Assembly (NCBI GenBank): GCA_031270075.1
Contig: JAISYG010000037.1
Location: 1-54,990, forward strand
Source: Dysgonamonadaceae bacterium
Lineage (GTDB): Bacteria; Bacteroidota; Bacteroidia; Bacteroidales; Azobacteroidaceae
Direction: 5' to 3'
DNA: 54,990 nucleotides
Under the pieces are notes generated by a model, which saw only the letters and a program-made list of their open reading frames with translations, was not told the DNA's origin and made no database searches. The position numbers and the translations under genes are program-made. Positions 34,627-43,493 of the stretch are shown here, in pieces (positions within the stretch are counted from its first letter, which is position 1; every line of letters starts with the position of its first letter).

Positions 34627-35945
34627 AACAATACATCGATTTTTTTCAAACAAACCGGCAGAAGATGGATGCATCCTGCGCTCCGCTTCTCAACGCTTAT
34701 CGCAATCGAGCGCTGGAAACATTTGAATTGCAAGGATTTCCTCCTTATCTTTCGGAAGATTACCAACACACGGATATCGCCCGCTTATTGGAGCCTGATT
34801 TCGGCTTTTACTTCGATTACCAGGGGCCGAAAATCAATCCGCACCGGGTATTTCACTGCAATGTGCCGAATCTGAATGCTTACAAACATTTTGTAGTGAA
34901 CGGGCATTGTTACGAAGAAACATATACCGGTTTGCCGTCCAACGTCTTTTCGGGCAGTCTGAATCGTTTCGCCTTAAAATATCCCGGATTATTTACACAG
35001 TATTACAACCGTTTGGCGGAAGCGGGGGGCGGCGGATTAGCCGCTTTCAATACGATGTTTGTCCAGGACGGTTATGTGTTATACGTTCCCGCAAACACGA
35101 TTATCGAAAAGCCTTTGCAATTGACCCAAATATCCAGCGGCACCATCGATTCGCTGACCAACCGGCGGCTGCTGGTGATTCTCGAAGCGGGCGCCCAGGC
35201 TAAATTGCTGGTTTGCGACCATACGACCGACGAAAAGCCGGTGTTCGCCGCCACCCAAATCAGTGAGGTGTATGTGGGGGAAAACGCCGTTTTCGATTGG
35301 TATGAAATGGAAGAAAGTTCGCCGGAAACAATTCGCCTGGCAAGCGGTTTTGTCCGTCAAGCGGCTTCGTCGCAGGTGGTTGTCAACAGTATTACATTGT
35401 GCAACGGCGTTACCCGGAACAATTATCGCATTGATTTGGAAGGCGAACAGGCTGAAACGCAACTGTACGGCATGGCCATTTCCGACGACCGGCAACGAAT
35501 TGACAATTTTTCACTGATTCATCACCGTGCAGCGCACTGCCGAAGCAATGAACTGTTTAAGTATATCCTGGATGATAAATCCGTTGGCGCTTTCGACGGA
35601 AAAATTATCGTCGCTCCCGGCGCCCAGAAAACGGAGGCGTACCAAACCAATCGCAATCTGCTGGGAAGCCAAACCTGCCGGATGTACTCCAAACCGCAAC
35701 TGGAAATTTACGCCGACGATGTGAAGTGCTCGCACGGCATGACCACCGGCCGTTTGGACGAAACGGCTCTCTTTTATATGCGTTCGCGCGGTATTCCGGA
35801 GGAAGAAGCGATTTTATTGCTTAAATTTGCATTCACAAACGATGTATTGCAAGGCATCCGCATAGAAGGCTTGCGCGACCGGTTGAAATTATTGATTGAT
35901 AAACGATTCAGAGGTGAATTAATAAAATGTCAGGGATGTATTTAG
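34623..35945 (+). CDS. sufD: Fe-S cluster assembly protein SufD
   Basis: SufD pairs with SufB in the scaffold. The 440-aa protein has the right-handed beta-helix core with the family's ending: SVGAFDGKIIVAPGAQKTEAYQ, NLLGSQT, KPQLEIYADDVKCSHGMTTGRLDETALFYMRSRGI. It overlaps sufC by 4 bases and sufS by 19, indicating translational coupling. It could be mistaken for SufB, but sufB-type Cys and length are not matched; the N-terminal half is SufD-like. Confidence 0.93.
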   Translation: MKQYIDFFQTNRQKMDASCAPLLNAYRNRALETFELQGFPPYLSEDYQHTDIARLLEPDFGFYFDYQGPKINPHRVFHCNVPNLNAYKHFVVNGHCYEETYTGLPSNVFSGSLNRFALKYPGLFTQYYNRLAEAGGGGLAAFNTMFVQDGYVLYVPANTIIEKPLQLTQISSGTIDSLTNRRLLVILEAGAQAKLLVCDHTTDEKPVFAATQISEVYVGENAVFDWYEMEESSPETIRLASGFVRQAASSQVVVNSITLCNGVTRNNYRIDLEGEQAETQLYGMAISDDRQRIDNFSLIHHRAAHCRSNELFKYILDDKSVGAFDGKIIVAPGAQKTEAYQTNRNLLGSQTCRMYSKPQLEIYADDVKCSHGMTTGRLDETALFYMRSRGIPEEEAILLLKFAFTNDVLQGIRIEGLRDRLKLLIDKRFRGELIKCQGCI

Positions 35946-37153
35946 ATACGAACGCCATACGAAGGGATTTCCCTATCCTGAAACAGGAAGTATACGGGAA
36001 ACCGTTGATTTATTTAGACAATGCTGCCACTACGCAAAAGCCCCTGAGCGTTATCCGGAAAATAGAGGAAGTCTATTCGACGATTAACGCCAACATCCAC
36101 CGCGGAGTGCACCACTTAAGCCAGCTGGCAACCCAAGCACACGAAGATGCCCGTCGGACGGTGCAACAGTATATCCATGCAGCTCAACCGAACGAGATTA
36201 TTTTTACCGGCGGAGCTACGGGTTCCATCAATCTCCTGGCCGGCAGTTTTTGCCGTTCGCAATGCAAAGCGGGTGACGAAATCATACTCACCGCTATGGA
36301 ACACCACGCCAATATCGTTCCCTGGCAAATCCAGCGCGACAGTACGGGCATTGTACTGAAGGTAGTTCCGGTATCCGCCGCAGGCGAAATCCGGCTGGAA
36401 GATATAGAGGAACTGATTTCGTCCCGAACCAAACTGATTGCCCTGACCTGGGTATCCAATGTGCTGGGAACCGTCAATCCGGTAGCCGAAGTCGTCCGGC
36501 TGGCACACAGTTACAATATTCCGGTGCTGATCGACGCTGCTCAAGCCGTTCAACACCTTCCGATAGATGTACAGGCTTTGGATTGTGATTTCATGGCTTT
36601 CTCTTCCCACAAAATGTACGGGCCGACCGGCGTTGGCGTATTATACGGAAAAGAAAACCGGTTGGACAAACTGCCTCCGTATCAGGGTGGCGGTGAAATG
36701 ATTGCACACGTTACTTTCGAGAAGACCACGTTCAACGAATTGCCTTTCAAATTTGAAGCGGGCACGCCCGATTATGTGGGTTCGACGGCTCTGGCCGAAG
36801 CCATCCGCTACATCGAAAACACAGGATTGGATGCGATCGGAAAATACGAAGAACATCTGTTGCATTACGCCACGGAAAAACTGCTGCAAATCGAAGGCAT
36901 GCAAATGATCGGAACTGCGGCAAACAAAAGTTCCGTGATTTCGTTTCTGGTCGACGGCATTCATCCTTACGATATGGGAATGCTGCTCGATCGCCTGGGA
37001 ATCGCCGTTCGCACCGGCCATCACTGTGCCCAACCGTTGATGGATGCGCTGGGCATTGAAGGAACCGTCCGCGCTTCGCTGGCTTTTTATAATACCGAAG
37101 AAGAAATAGATGCGCTTGTGGCTGGTATTGAGCGGGTGCGAAAGATGTTTTAA
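35927..37153 (+). CDS. sufS: Cysteine desulfurase SufS
   Basis: SufS removes sulfur from cysteine to supply the SufBCD scaffold. The 408-aa PLP enzyme has YLDNAATTQKP, the H-x-x-N segment MEHHANIVPWQ, DAAQAVQH with the PLP-binding Asp, the Schiff-base Lys in FSSHKMYGPTG, and the catalytic Cys in RTGHHCAQPLM near residue 366. The ATG at 35936 is also possible. Tight coupling with sufD and rnhB. Confidence 0.96.
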   Translation: MSGMYLDTNAIRRDFPILKQEVYGKPLIYLDNAATTQKPLSVIRKIEEVYSTINANIHRGVHHLSQLATQAHEDARRTVQQYIHAAQPNEIIFTGGATGSINLLAGSFCRSQCKAGDEIILTAMEHHANIVPWQIQRDSTGIVLKVVPVSAAGEIRLEDIEELISSRTKLIALTWVSNVLGTVNPVAEVVRLAHSYNIPVLIDAAQAVQHLPIDVQALDCDFMAFSSHKMYGPTGVGVLYGKENRLDKLPPYQGGGEMIAHVTFEKTTFNELPFKFEAGTPDYVGSTALAEAIRYIENTGLDAIGKYEEHLLHYATEKLLQIEGMQMIGTAANKSSVISFLVDGIHPYDMGMLLDRLGIAVRTGHHCAQPLMDALGIEGTVRASLAFYNTEEEIDALVAGIERVRKMF

Positions 37154-37762
37154 ATGTTGCTACCTTATTTACATCCCAATCGCATCGAAGCCGGTTGCGA
37201 CGAAGCCGGAAGGGGTTGTCTGGCCGGCGCCGTTTTTGCCGCGGCCGTCGTTCTTCCGCCGGATTTTGCATGTGAATCCCTGAACGATTCCAAGCAACTG
37301 ACCGAAAAACAACGCAACGCCCTGCGCCCTTTCATCGAACGAGAAGCCCTTGACTGGGCTGTCGGCATCGTTTCCCCGCAAGAAATCGACGAAATAAATA
37401 TCCTAAATGCTTCATTACTGGCTATGCACCTCGCCTTAAACCAATTGACAATACGTCCAGAACATCTTTTAATCGACGGCAACCGTTTCAAAAACTACAG
37501 GGATATCCCGTACACCACTATTATAAAAGGGGATGGAAAATACATGGCTATTGCCGCCGCCTCGGTTTTGGCAAAAACACATCGCGATGAATACATGTTC
37601 CGCCTGCACGAAGCATTTCCGGATTATTGTTGGAAGCAAAACAAAGGATATCCTACCCGGCAACACCGGAAAGCCATTGCTGAGTATGGAATAACCGATT
37701 ATCACAGAAAAAGTTTTACGCTCTTACCCGACGACCGACAATTAACTTTAGTGTTTTCTTAA
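37154..37762 (+). CDS. rnhB: Ribonuclease HII
   Basis: RNase HII removes ribonucleotides from RNA-DNA hybrids. The 202-aa protein has the metal-binding start GCDEAGRGCLAG near 13-24, LNDSKQLTEKQR, and the later Asp in LLIDGNRF. The ATG directly follows the sufS TAA, so it is read from the same transcript. Length is typical. Confidence 0.95.
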   Translation: MLLPYLHPNRIEAGCDEAGRGCLAGAVFAAAVVLPPDFACESLNDSKQLTEKQRNALRPFIEREALDWAVGIVSPQEIDEINILNASLLAMHLALNQLTIRPEHLLIDGNRFKNYRDIPYTTIIKGDGKYMAIAAASVLAKTHRDEYMFRLHEAFPDYCWKQNKGYPTRQHRKAIAEYGITDYHRKSFTLLPDDRQLTLVFS

Positions 37763-37780
37763 TTATTCCCATATTTTCAT

Positions 37781-37788
37781 TAACTTTG
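37781..37788 (+). promoter_or_regulatory. -7 box of barrel protein
   Basis: TAACTTTG lies 52 bases before the ATG at 37840, after rnhB. Confidence 0.6.
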
Positions 37789-37839
37789 CTCCAACAAATC
37801 AATAATGATTATTTAAAACATTTTATTAAACATTTTTGC

Positions 37840-38424
37840 ATGAAAAAGTACACGCTTATTATCGTTTTATTCCTGTTCGCTGGCGGAATAACAGCACAAG
37901 CACAATTGAAATTCGGATTAAAAGCCGGAGTCAACCTCGCTAATGCCTCTTTAAAAGGAGATGTACTCGATAATCTGGAACCCGACAATTTTACCGGATT
38001 CCAGGTGGGGCCTATGATTGAAGCAACAATTCCCGTTATTGGATTAGGTTTCAATATTGCGGCATTGTATTCGCAACAAGGTATTAAATTTTCGGGCGAC
38101 AACATCAAGCTGAACAACCTTGAAGTTCCTCTCAACCTGAAGTACAAACTGTCTTTCTTCGATCTTTTGGGCGTTTACGGCACTGCCGGTCCCTACATCA
38201 ATTTCAAACTGTCCGACAACTTGCAAGACCAGTTCGAAGCCAAATCGTTCGGAGCCGGTTTGAATTTCGGAGCCGGACTGGAATTGCTGAAACATTTACA
38301 GGTAGGAGTAAACTACCGGATGGCGCTGACGGACGACTACCGTTCCATCGAAGACAACATCGCCGGCAGCCTCTCGGAATGGAAAACAACCACCTGGTCG
38401 GTTACCGCCGCCTTCCTGTTCTAA
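37840..38424 (+). CDS. Outer membrane beta-barrel protein (porin family, PorT-like)
   Basis: The 194-aa protein has a signal peptide (about 1-21, ending AQAQ), then KFGLKAGVNLA and FQVGPMIE with alternating strands ending in a terminal Phe, as in small eight-stranded barrels (PF13568-type). The ATG at 37840 is preferred over 37786 because it gives a clean signal peptide. It lies 2 bases ahead of priA. Confidence 0.8.
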   Translation: MKKYTLIIVLFLFAGGITAQAQLKFGLKAGVNLANASLKGDVLDNLEPDNFTGFQVGPMIEATIPVIGLGFNIAALYSQQGIKFSGDNIKLNNLEVPLNLKYKLSFFDLLGVYGTAGPYINFKLSDNLQDQFEAKSFGAGLNFGAGLELLKHLQVGVNYRMALTDDYRSIEDNIAGSLSEWKTTTWSVTAAFLF

Positions 38425-38425
38425 C

Positions 38426-40429
38426 ATGTTTGCGGAAATCATTTTACCGGTACCCCTGTCCGGTGTGTTTACCTATTTTGCGCCTCCCGAAATGGAGGCG
38501 CATATTGTAAGCGGCAGTCTGGTAAGGGTTCCGTTCGGGAAAAACCATAGCTATGCAGGAATCGTTTACCGGACGCTGCAGGAGGCGCCGGCGCATATCG
38601 AAACCATCAAACCCATAGCCGAACTCATCTGTTCCGAACCGCTTGTCCGACCCGGACAGCTGCAACTGTGGGAGTGGATGGCACAATACTATTTTTGCTC
38701 CTGGGGCGAGGTTTCACGCAATGTGCTGCCGGCCATTATCCGATCGAAAGAAAAACCGCCGGTGCGACCACAGAAGCGGAAGGCGGCGGAGGGTTCGTCC
38801 GGACGGCAAGCCTTGCATCCGCTCAGCGACCCGCAGCAAACGGCTTACGGGCAAATCGTTCAAAGCTTCCGCGAAAAAGACGTATGCCTGCTGCACGGCG
38901 TTACGGCCTCCGGCAAAACGGAAATCTACACCTATCTGATTCGCGATACCCTCCGGGCAGGGCGACAAGTGCTGTATCTTCTGCCGGAAATTGCCCTCAC
39001 CACCCAGCTTACCGACCGTTTGAAGCGGTTTTTCGGCGACAGTCTGTGCGTTTTCCACTCCAAAATAAGCGACAGGGAACGGGTGAATATCTGGAACCGC
39101 CTGTTAACCAACGACGGCTACCCGGTGATTTTGGGCGTACGGTCGTCTATCTTTTTGCCTTTCAGTGATTTGGGACTTATAATCGTAGACGAAGAGCACG
39201 AACCGGGCTACAAACAACACGATCCCGCGCCACGCTATCAGGCTCGCAACACGGCCATCGTGCTTGCTACCCAACACGGGGCCAAGGTGGTTTTGGGGAG
39301 CGCCACGCCTTCGGTCGAATCGTATTACAATGCGCAGACCGGAAAATACAGCTATGTTCGTCTGGATAAACGCTTTGAAGATGCCGAACTGCCGACAGTC
39401 GTTCCGGTCGACGTGAAAGAATTGCGGCGAAAGAAGTTGATGAAATCCATTTTCTCGCCTGTCCTCATCGAGCACATGCAGGACACCTTGGCGCGGGGCG
39501 AACAGATCATCCTCTTCCAGAACCGGCGGGGATTCGCGCCCAGCCTTGTCTGTAAAACCTGTGACTGGACACCCAAATGCCGGTTTTGCGATGTGAGTTT
39601 AACGTATCACAAAAATACCAAAGCGCTTACTTGCCATTACTGCGGGCGCACCTATGTGATTCCGAAGGCCTGTCCCGACTGCGGCGATAACGGACTGAAC
39701 GCCATCGGCTATGGCACCGAAAAGGTGGAGGAGGAGATTCATACGCTTTTCCCCGGCGTGCCCGTTGCCCGTTTAGATACCGATACGAGTAAAAGCCGGA
39801 AGTCGCTGGAAGAAATTATCAAGTCATTCGAAGCCGGCGAAACGCAGATTCTGATTGGCACTCAAATGATTTCCAAAGGATTGGACTTCGAGAATGTGCG
39901 CCTGGTAGGTATTCTCAACGCCGATGCACTGATGAATCATCCCGATTTCCGGGCACACGAGCGAGCCTATCAATTGATGTCGCAGGTGGCGGGACGGGCC
40001 GGGCGGCGGCGAACGCCGGGCGAAGTGGTGCTGCAAACTTCCCATCCTGAACATCCTCTGATTCAATCGGTCTTGCAACAAAACTACGAAGCGATGTATG
40101 CGATGCAGATGGAAGAACGCGCCCTGTTTCGCTACCCTCCCCTGTTTCGCTTAGTTGAAATCACCTTGAAGCACCGGGACGAAGCCATCGTCAGCGCCTT
40201 TGCCGGCGAATACGCTGCGCGGTTGCGGGAAAAATTAGGCGACCGCGTGGTAGGTCCCGACAGACCCGCCATCGGGAAAGTGCAAAACAAATATATCCGG
40301 AAAATACTGCTTAAAATAGAGCTTTCCGCCGCCTCGACCGTCTGGCGGGAACTGTTGGAACAGGTGCAGCGGCAAGTGGGAGATTCTGCCGGTTTCCGCA
40401 ACGTGGCTGTGCAATACGATATCGACTGA
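38426..40429 (+). CDS. priA: Primosomal protein N' (replication restart helicase PriA)
   Basis: PriA reloads the replicative helicase at stalled forks. The 667-aa protein has the 3'-DNA-binding domain (about 1-105: LPVPLSGVFTYFAPP, RVPFGKNHS), Walker A GVTASGKTE near 154, DEEH, a zinc region with CKTCDWTPKCRFCD and CHYCGRTYVIPKACPDCG, GTQMISKGLDF and QVAGRAGRR. Between the first domain and the helicase only ~40 residues (basic, KRKAAEGSS) are present, where relatives carry a winged-helix region of ~90 or more residues. It may therefore be shortened; no frameshift is seen. It follows the barrel gene by 2 bases. Confidence 0.94.
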   Translation: MFAEIILPVPLSGVFTYFAPPEMEAHIVSGSLVRVPFGKNHSYAGIVYRTLQEAPAHIETIKPIAELICSEPLVRPGQLQLWEWMAQYYFCSWGEVSRNVLPAIIRSKEKPPVRPQKRKAAEGSSGRQALHPLSDPQQTAYGQIVQSFREKDVCLLHGVTASGKTEIYTYLIRDTLRAGRQVLYLLPEIALTTQLTDRLKRFFGDSLCVFHSKISDRERVNIWNRLLTNDGYPVILGVRSSIFLPFSDLGLIIVDEEHEPGYKQHDPAPRYQARNTAIVLATQHGAKVVLGSATPSVESYYNAQTGKYSYVRLDKRFEDAELPTVVPVDVKELRRKKLMKSIFSPVLIEHMQDTLARGEQIILFQNRRGFAPSLVCKTCDWTPKCRFCDVSLTYHKNTKALTCHYCGRTYVIPKACPDCGDNGLNAIGYGTEKVEEEIHTLFPGVPVARLDTDTSKSRKSLEEIIKSFEAGETQILIGTQMISKGLDFENVRLVGILNADALMNHPDFRAHERAYQLMSQVAGRAGRRRTPGEVVLQTSHPEHPLIQSVLQQNYEAMYAMQMEERALFRYPPLFRLVEITLKHRDEAIVSAFAGEYAARLREKLGDRVVGPDRPAIGKVQNKYIRKILLKIELSAASTVWRELLEQVQRQVGDSAGFRNVAVQYDID

Positions 40430-40501
40430 AACTTGTGCGAGGCGACTTATGCCGATTAGGTGAACAGCCTGAATGCGATTATCAAGCTTCGCTCATTCAT
40501 A

Positions 40502-41704
40502 CTAAAACCCATACTGCACCCGCAAAGTAAACACATTGTCCCGCAGGTCGCCGGCATAGCCCATCCCCTGCTCTACCGTTTCGTTCCGGTTGATTTCGTA
40601 ATAGGCTTGCAGGCGGAAATGCTCGTCAATCCACCACAGAAGGCCGAACCCGAAATGACGGAGCGCTACATCGCCGCTTCCCGCCGCATTCCAATCGGCG
40701 TTGTTCCCGGCCATTTTCGTATTGGGATCGTAGTAATCGTATTTCAGCACGGCCGACAAGGGCGATTTTCCCAATTCCTGGATAAACAGAATGTATCCGC
40801 CGGCGAAATCACGGTTATAAACATCGTGCTCGGGTAGCGTAGAGGCATTCGGACTCCGGCTGCCGGACCAACCGCCCGGTTGCTTGCCGAATACATACTG
40901 CGCCTGAATCCGCGACCGACCCGTTACCGGAAAGTCGACACTCCATTCTGCATCGACGCCGAAATATTCGCGCAGCGAAAACCGTCCCTTGTTCTCCGGA
41001 GCGCGATTCAAGACAAACCCGTCGCCTGCCATCGTATACACATTTTCCGTTCCCTGGTAAACGCTGCCGTTGTAGTACGACAAGCCTCCCTCCAGCCGGA
41101 CAGTGCGGCTGAGAAACCGGCCGGCCGATAGACGTCCGATAAAATCCCGCCGGTTGTCGGTTTCCTGTTTGATGCCGTTTCCGGCAAACCATCCGCCGGC
41201 GAATTTCAGGAAATGCCAGGACGAGGTTGGGACGGGTTGTATTTGCAGCATCACGCCCATATCTTTTTCGTCGGGGAAAAGCGTTTGGCACAACATGGAG
41301 CGTTCGGGCGATTCCAGCCGAACCGTAGGGTAACTCAATTCATATCCAAACGGACGAGTAAAAATCCCTGCCCGCAACCGGAATACGCCTCGCCACGGGT
41401 CTTTCACAGCCAGATAAGCATCTTTTACCGATACCCCTTTTTCCGATAAGTCGATTTCCAGGGCGCAGGAAAATAACTCTTTCTCATGCGTCGCTTTCAG
41501 GCGCGCCCGGCGAAGGCCCATCCGGCTGAAGGGTTCGGCGGGATTTTCGTTGGGAGCGCCCACCCTGAGCGTAGCATCGGGTTCGCCCCACTGGTATTGC
41601 CCCTGCACATAGCCCGATAGCTTCTGCGCCCGGATGCTTCCGGGCAAAAGCAGGCAGATAAGTATCGCCGTCAGGGCAGCGCAAGCATTGCATTTGTTGT
41701 TCAT
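40502..41704 (-). CDS. Phosphate-selective porin-like outer membrane protein
   Basis: The 400-aa protein has a signal peptide (ending SIRAQ), then a 16-strand-like barrel ending in QYGF with a terminal Phe. GLRRARLKATHEKELFSCALEIDLSEKG and GIFTRPFGYELSYP resemble OprO/P porins. It is monocistronic and convergent with priA. The ion or sugar passed cannot be told. Confidence 0.8.
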   Translation of the reverse strand: MNNKCNACAALTAILICLLLPGSIRAQKLSGYVQGQYQWGEPDATLRVGAPNENPAEPFSRMGLRRARLKATHEKELFSCALEIDLSEKGVSVKDAYLAVKDPWRGVFRLRAGIFTRPFGYELSYPTVRLESPERSMLCQTLFPDEKDMGVMLQIQPVPTSSWHFLKFAGGWFAGNGIKQETDNRRDFIGRLSAGRFLSRTVRLEGGLSYYNGSVYQGTENVYTMAGDGFVLNRAPENKGRFSLREYFGVDAEWSVDFPVTGRSRIQAQYVFGKQPGGWSGSRSPNASTLPEHDVYNRDFAGGYILFIQELGKSPLSAVLKYDYYDPNTKMAGNNADWNAAGSGDVALRHFGFGLLWWIDEHFRLQAYYEINRNETVEQGMGYAGDLRDNVFTLRVQYGF

Positions 41705-41730
41705 TCCTTTTTCATTCTGTTTGGAGTTGC

Positions 41731-41738
41731 AAAATTAG
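41731..41738 (-). promoter_or_regulatory. -7 box of porin gene
   Basis: The minus strand reads TAATTTTG, 27 bases before the start of the porin gene. Confidence 0.55.
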
Positions 41739-41867
41739 GATAATTATGCTACTTAAACGCCATTAATAAGCGATTTCTTGCCTGTTTTTTTATTTTGAAT
41801 GAATCTAAACAATCATAAGATGCTTATTTTTAGCCTACATTTGCATGGAAATTCGCTCGTCTTGTCT

Positions 41868-41875
41868 TACCTTTG
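41868..41875 (+). promoter_or_regulatory. -7 box of ferredoxin gene
   Basis: TACCTTTG lies 32 bases before the ATG. A TTTG lies at 41840-41843, farther than the usual spacing. Confidence 0.55.
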
Positions 41876-41906
41876 TATTCGAATTAAATTTTAATCTGAA
41901 AAAACA

Positions 41907-42074
41907 ATGGCTTACGTAATTACAGACGATTGTATTGCTTGTGGCACTTGCATAGATGAATGTCCGGTAGGAGCTATCTCCGAAGGCGACATCTATAAAA
42001 TCGACCCGGACGTATGTACCGAATGCGGTACCTGCGCAGATGCTTGCCCATCTGAAGCAATCATCCAGGGATAA
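41907..42074 (+). CDS. 2[4Fe-4S] ferredoxin (55 aa)
   Basis: A low-potential electron carrier for anaerobic redox enzymes. The 55-aa product (MAYVITDDCIACGTCIDECP then VGAISEGD) has Cys 9, 12, 15 and 19 and then 37, 40, 43 and 47, that is two CxxCxxCxxxC(P) motifs that bind two 4Fe-4S clusters. It is too short for most gene calls and has its own promoter (41868) and terminator (42111). Clostridial-type by motif; partner enzymes are not in the window. Confidence 0.96.
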   Translation: MAYVITDDCIACGTCIDECPVGAISEGDIYKIDPDVCTECGTCADACPSEAIIQG

Positions 42075-42110
42075 GTGAATTTCACAACACTATTGGATTA
42101 GTACAGTAGA

Positions 42111-42148
42111 GGGTGTGCCTGAACCGTTCGGCACATCCTTTGTTTTTG
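42111..42148 (+). terminator. Intrinsic terminator of ferredoxin gene
   Basis: GGGTGTGCC pairs with GGCACATCC (one G-T pair) over an inner GAAC/TTC helix, followed by TTTGTTTTTG. It lies 36 bases after the ferredoxin stop. Confidence 0.85.
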
Positions 42149-42205
42149 TTATGGATACGGATACCTCCGACGAAAAATGTTCTTGGAATTTTTGGAATAA
42201 ACTTG

Positions 42206-42213
42206 TATATTTG
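42206..42213 (+). promoter_or_regulatory. -7 box of hexokinase gene
   Basis: TATATTTG with TTG at 42183-42185, 20 bases upstream; the ATG is at 42245. Confidence 0.6.
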
Positions 42214-42244
42214 CACTTTCATAATCATTTAATATTTAAAAATC

Positions 42245-43492
42245 ATGAGAAACAACGTTTTTACGCTCTCAACCGAACAGTTGAAGGAAATAGGGCTTGG
42301 CCTGCAACAAAAAATCATGGAAGGGCTACGGAAAGACGGCGAAGAAATCGCTTGCCTGCCTACCTATATCAATCCGGGAAAAGATTTTGAAGGGAAAACG
42401 CTGGCCCTCGACTGGGGCGGAACCAATTTTCGGGCGGCTATTGTCCAATTTCAAAAAGGAGAGAAACCGGTTATTCTCGAAAATATGAAACTGCCTTTAT
42501 CGTGCAAAGAAACCGAAGGCTTCCAACAGGAAGATTTATTTCATGCGATGGCCGGATTAATCGTGCAACTGAAGCATTTGGACACAACGGTAACGCATAT
42601 CGGCTACTGCTTCTCCTATCCCGCCGAATCGACTTTAAACGGTGACGCCATCCTGCTCCGGTGGACCAAGGAAATCGAAATTCCGGACATGCTGAATAAA
42701 TTGGTCGGAAAGCCGCTACTCACGTATCTAAATAATTACGAAGGAATGAAAACCCAATTCAAAACCATCAAAGTGGTGAACGACACAATCGCCTGCCTGT
42801 TTGCCGGTTTGACCCAACCGGGTTATGATTCCTATATCGGATTGATTGCCGGCACCGGAACCAATACGGCAGCCTTGATTCATAAAAGCCATATTAAAAA
42901 ATTAAACAAGGAATATAACGGCGGCGATTTAATTCCCATCAACTTGGAATCCGGTAATTTGAAACCCAAATACACGGGCAAAGAATATCTGACAGAGATA
43001 GACCAACGAGTAGATGAACAGTCGAAAGACCGACACCGGCAACTTTTCGAAAAAGCCATGTCGGGCGGCTATATCGGTTCTATTTTCCGGAATACTTTTC
43101 CCGAAATTGAAATCGAACCGAAATTCGACGGCGAGAAACTGACCAACCTGATGAATTATCCCGCCATTTACAAGGAAGAATACATCACGGTTGCACGGCA
43201 AATCTACATCCGTTCGGCCCAATTGGTAGCCGCATCATTGGCCGGATTAACATTAACGTTGACGTCTTACCAAGATAAAAACACTTACGACAAGTCGATT
43301 CTCAACATTTGTTTAGCCGCCGATGGAAGTCTTTTCTGGAGCACAGACAAGAACGGAAAAGATTACAACGAATGGGTACGGGAATATCTCGAAAAAATAT
43401 TGAACAATTTCGGATTAGAACACATTCATTTTCACATCAATAAACTGGATGACGCTAATTTGATCGGGTCGGCTATCGCGGCGCTGTCTTAA
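42245..43492 (+). CDS. Hexokinase (eukaryotic-type family)
   Basis: This phosphorylates glucose or related hexoses with ATP, feeding glycolysis. The 415-aa protein has the phosphate-1 loop ALDWGGTNFRAAIVQF near 55-70, the sugar site FSYPAEST, the catalytic Asp in VVNDTIACLFAG, the adenosine loop LIAGTGTNTAALI, and LAADGSLF near the C-terminus. These are the motifs of the hexokinase family of eukaryotes (PF00349/PF03727), not of ROK kinases. It has its own promoter. Its stop is one base from the stop of the convergent DUF5723 gene. Confidence 0.92.
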   Translation: MRNNVFTLSTEQLKEIGLGLQQKIMEGLRKDGEEIACLPTYINPGKDFEGKTLALDWGGTNFRAAIVQFQKGEKPVILENMKLPLSCKETEGFQQEDLFHAMAGLIVQLKHLDTTVTHIGYCFSYPAESTLNGDAILLRWTKEIEIPDMLNKLVGKPLLTYLNNYEGMKTQFKTIKVVNDTIACLFAGLTQPGYDSYIGLIAGTGTNTAALIHKSHIKKLNKEYNGGDLIPINLESGNLKPKYTGKEYLTEIDQRVDEQSKDRHRQLFEKAMSGGYIGSIFRNTFPEIEIEPKFDGEKLTNLMNYPAIYKEEYITVARQIYIRSAQLVAASLAGLTLTLTSYQDKNTYDKSILNICLAADGSLFWSTDKNGKDYNEWVREYLEKILNNFGLEHIHFHINKLDDANLIGSAIAALS

Positions 43493-43493
43493 C

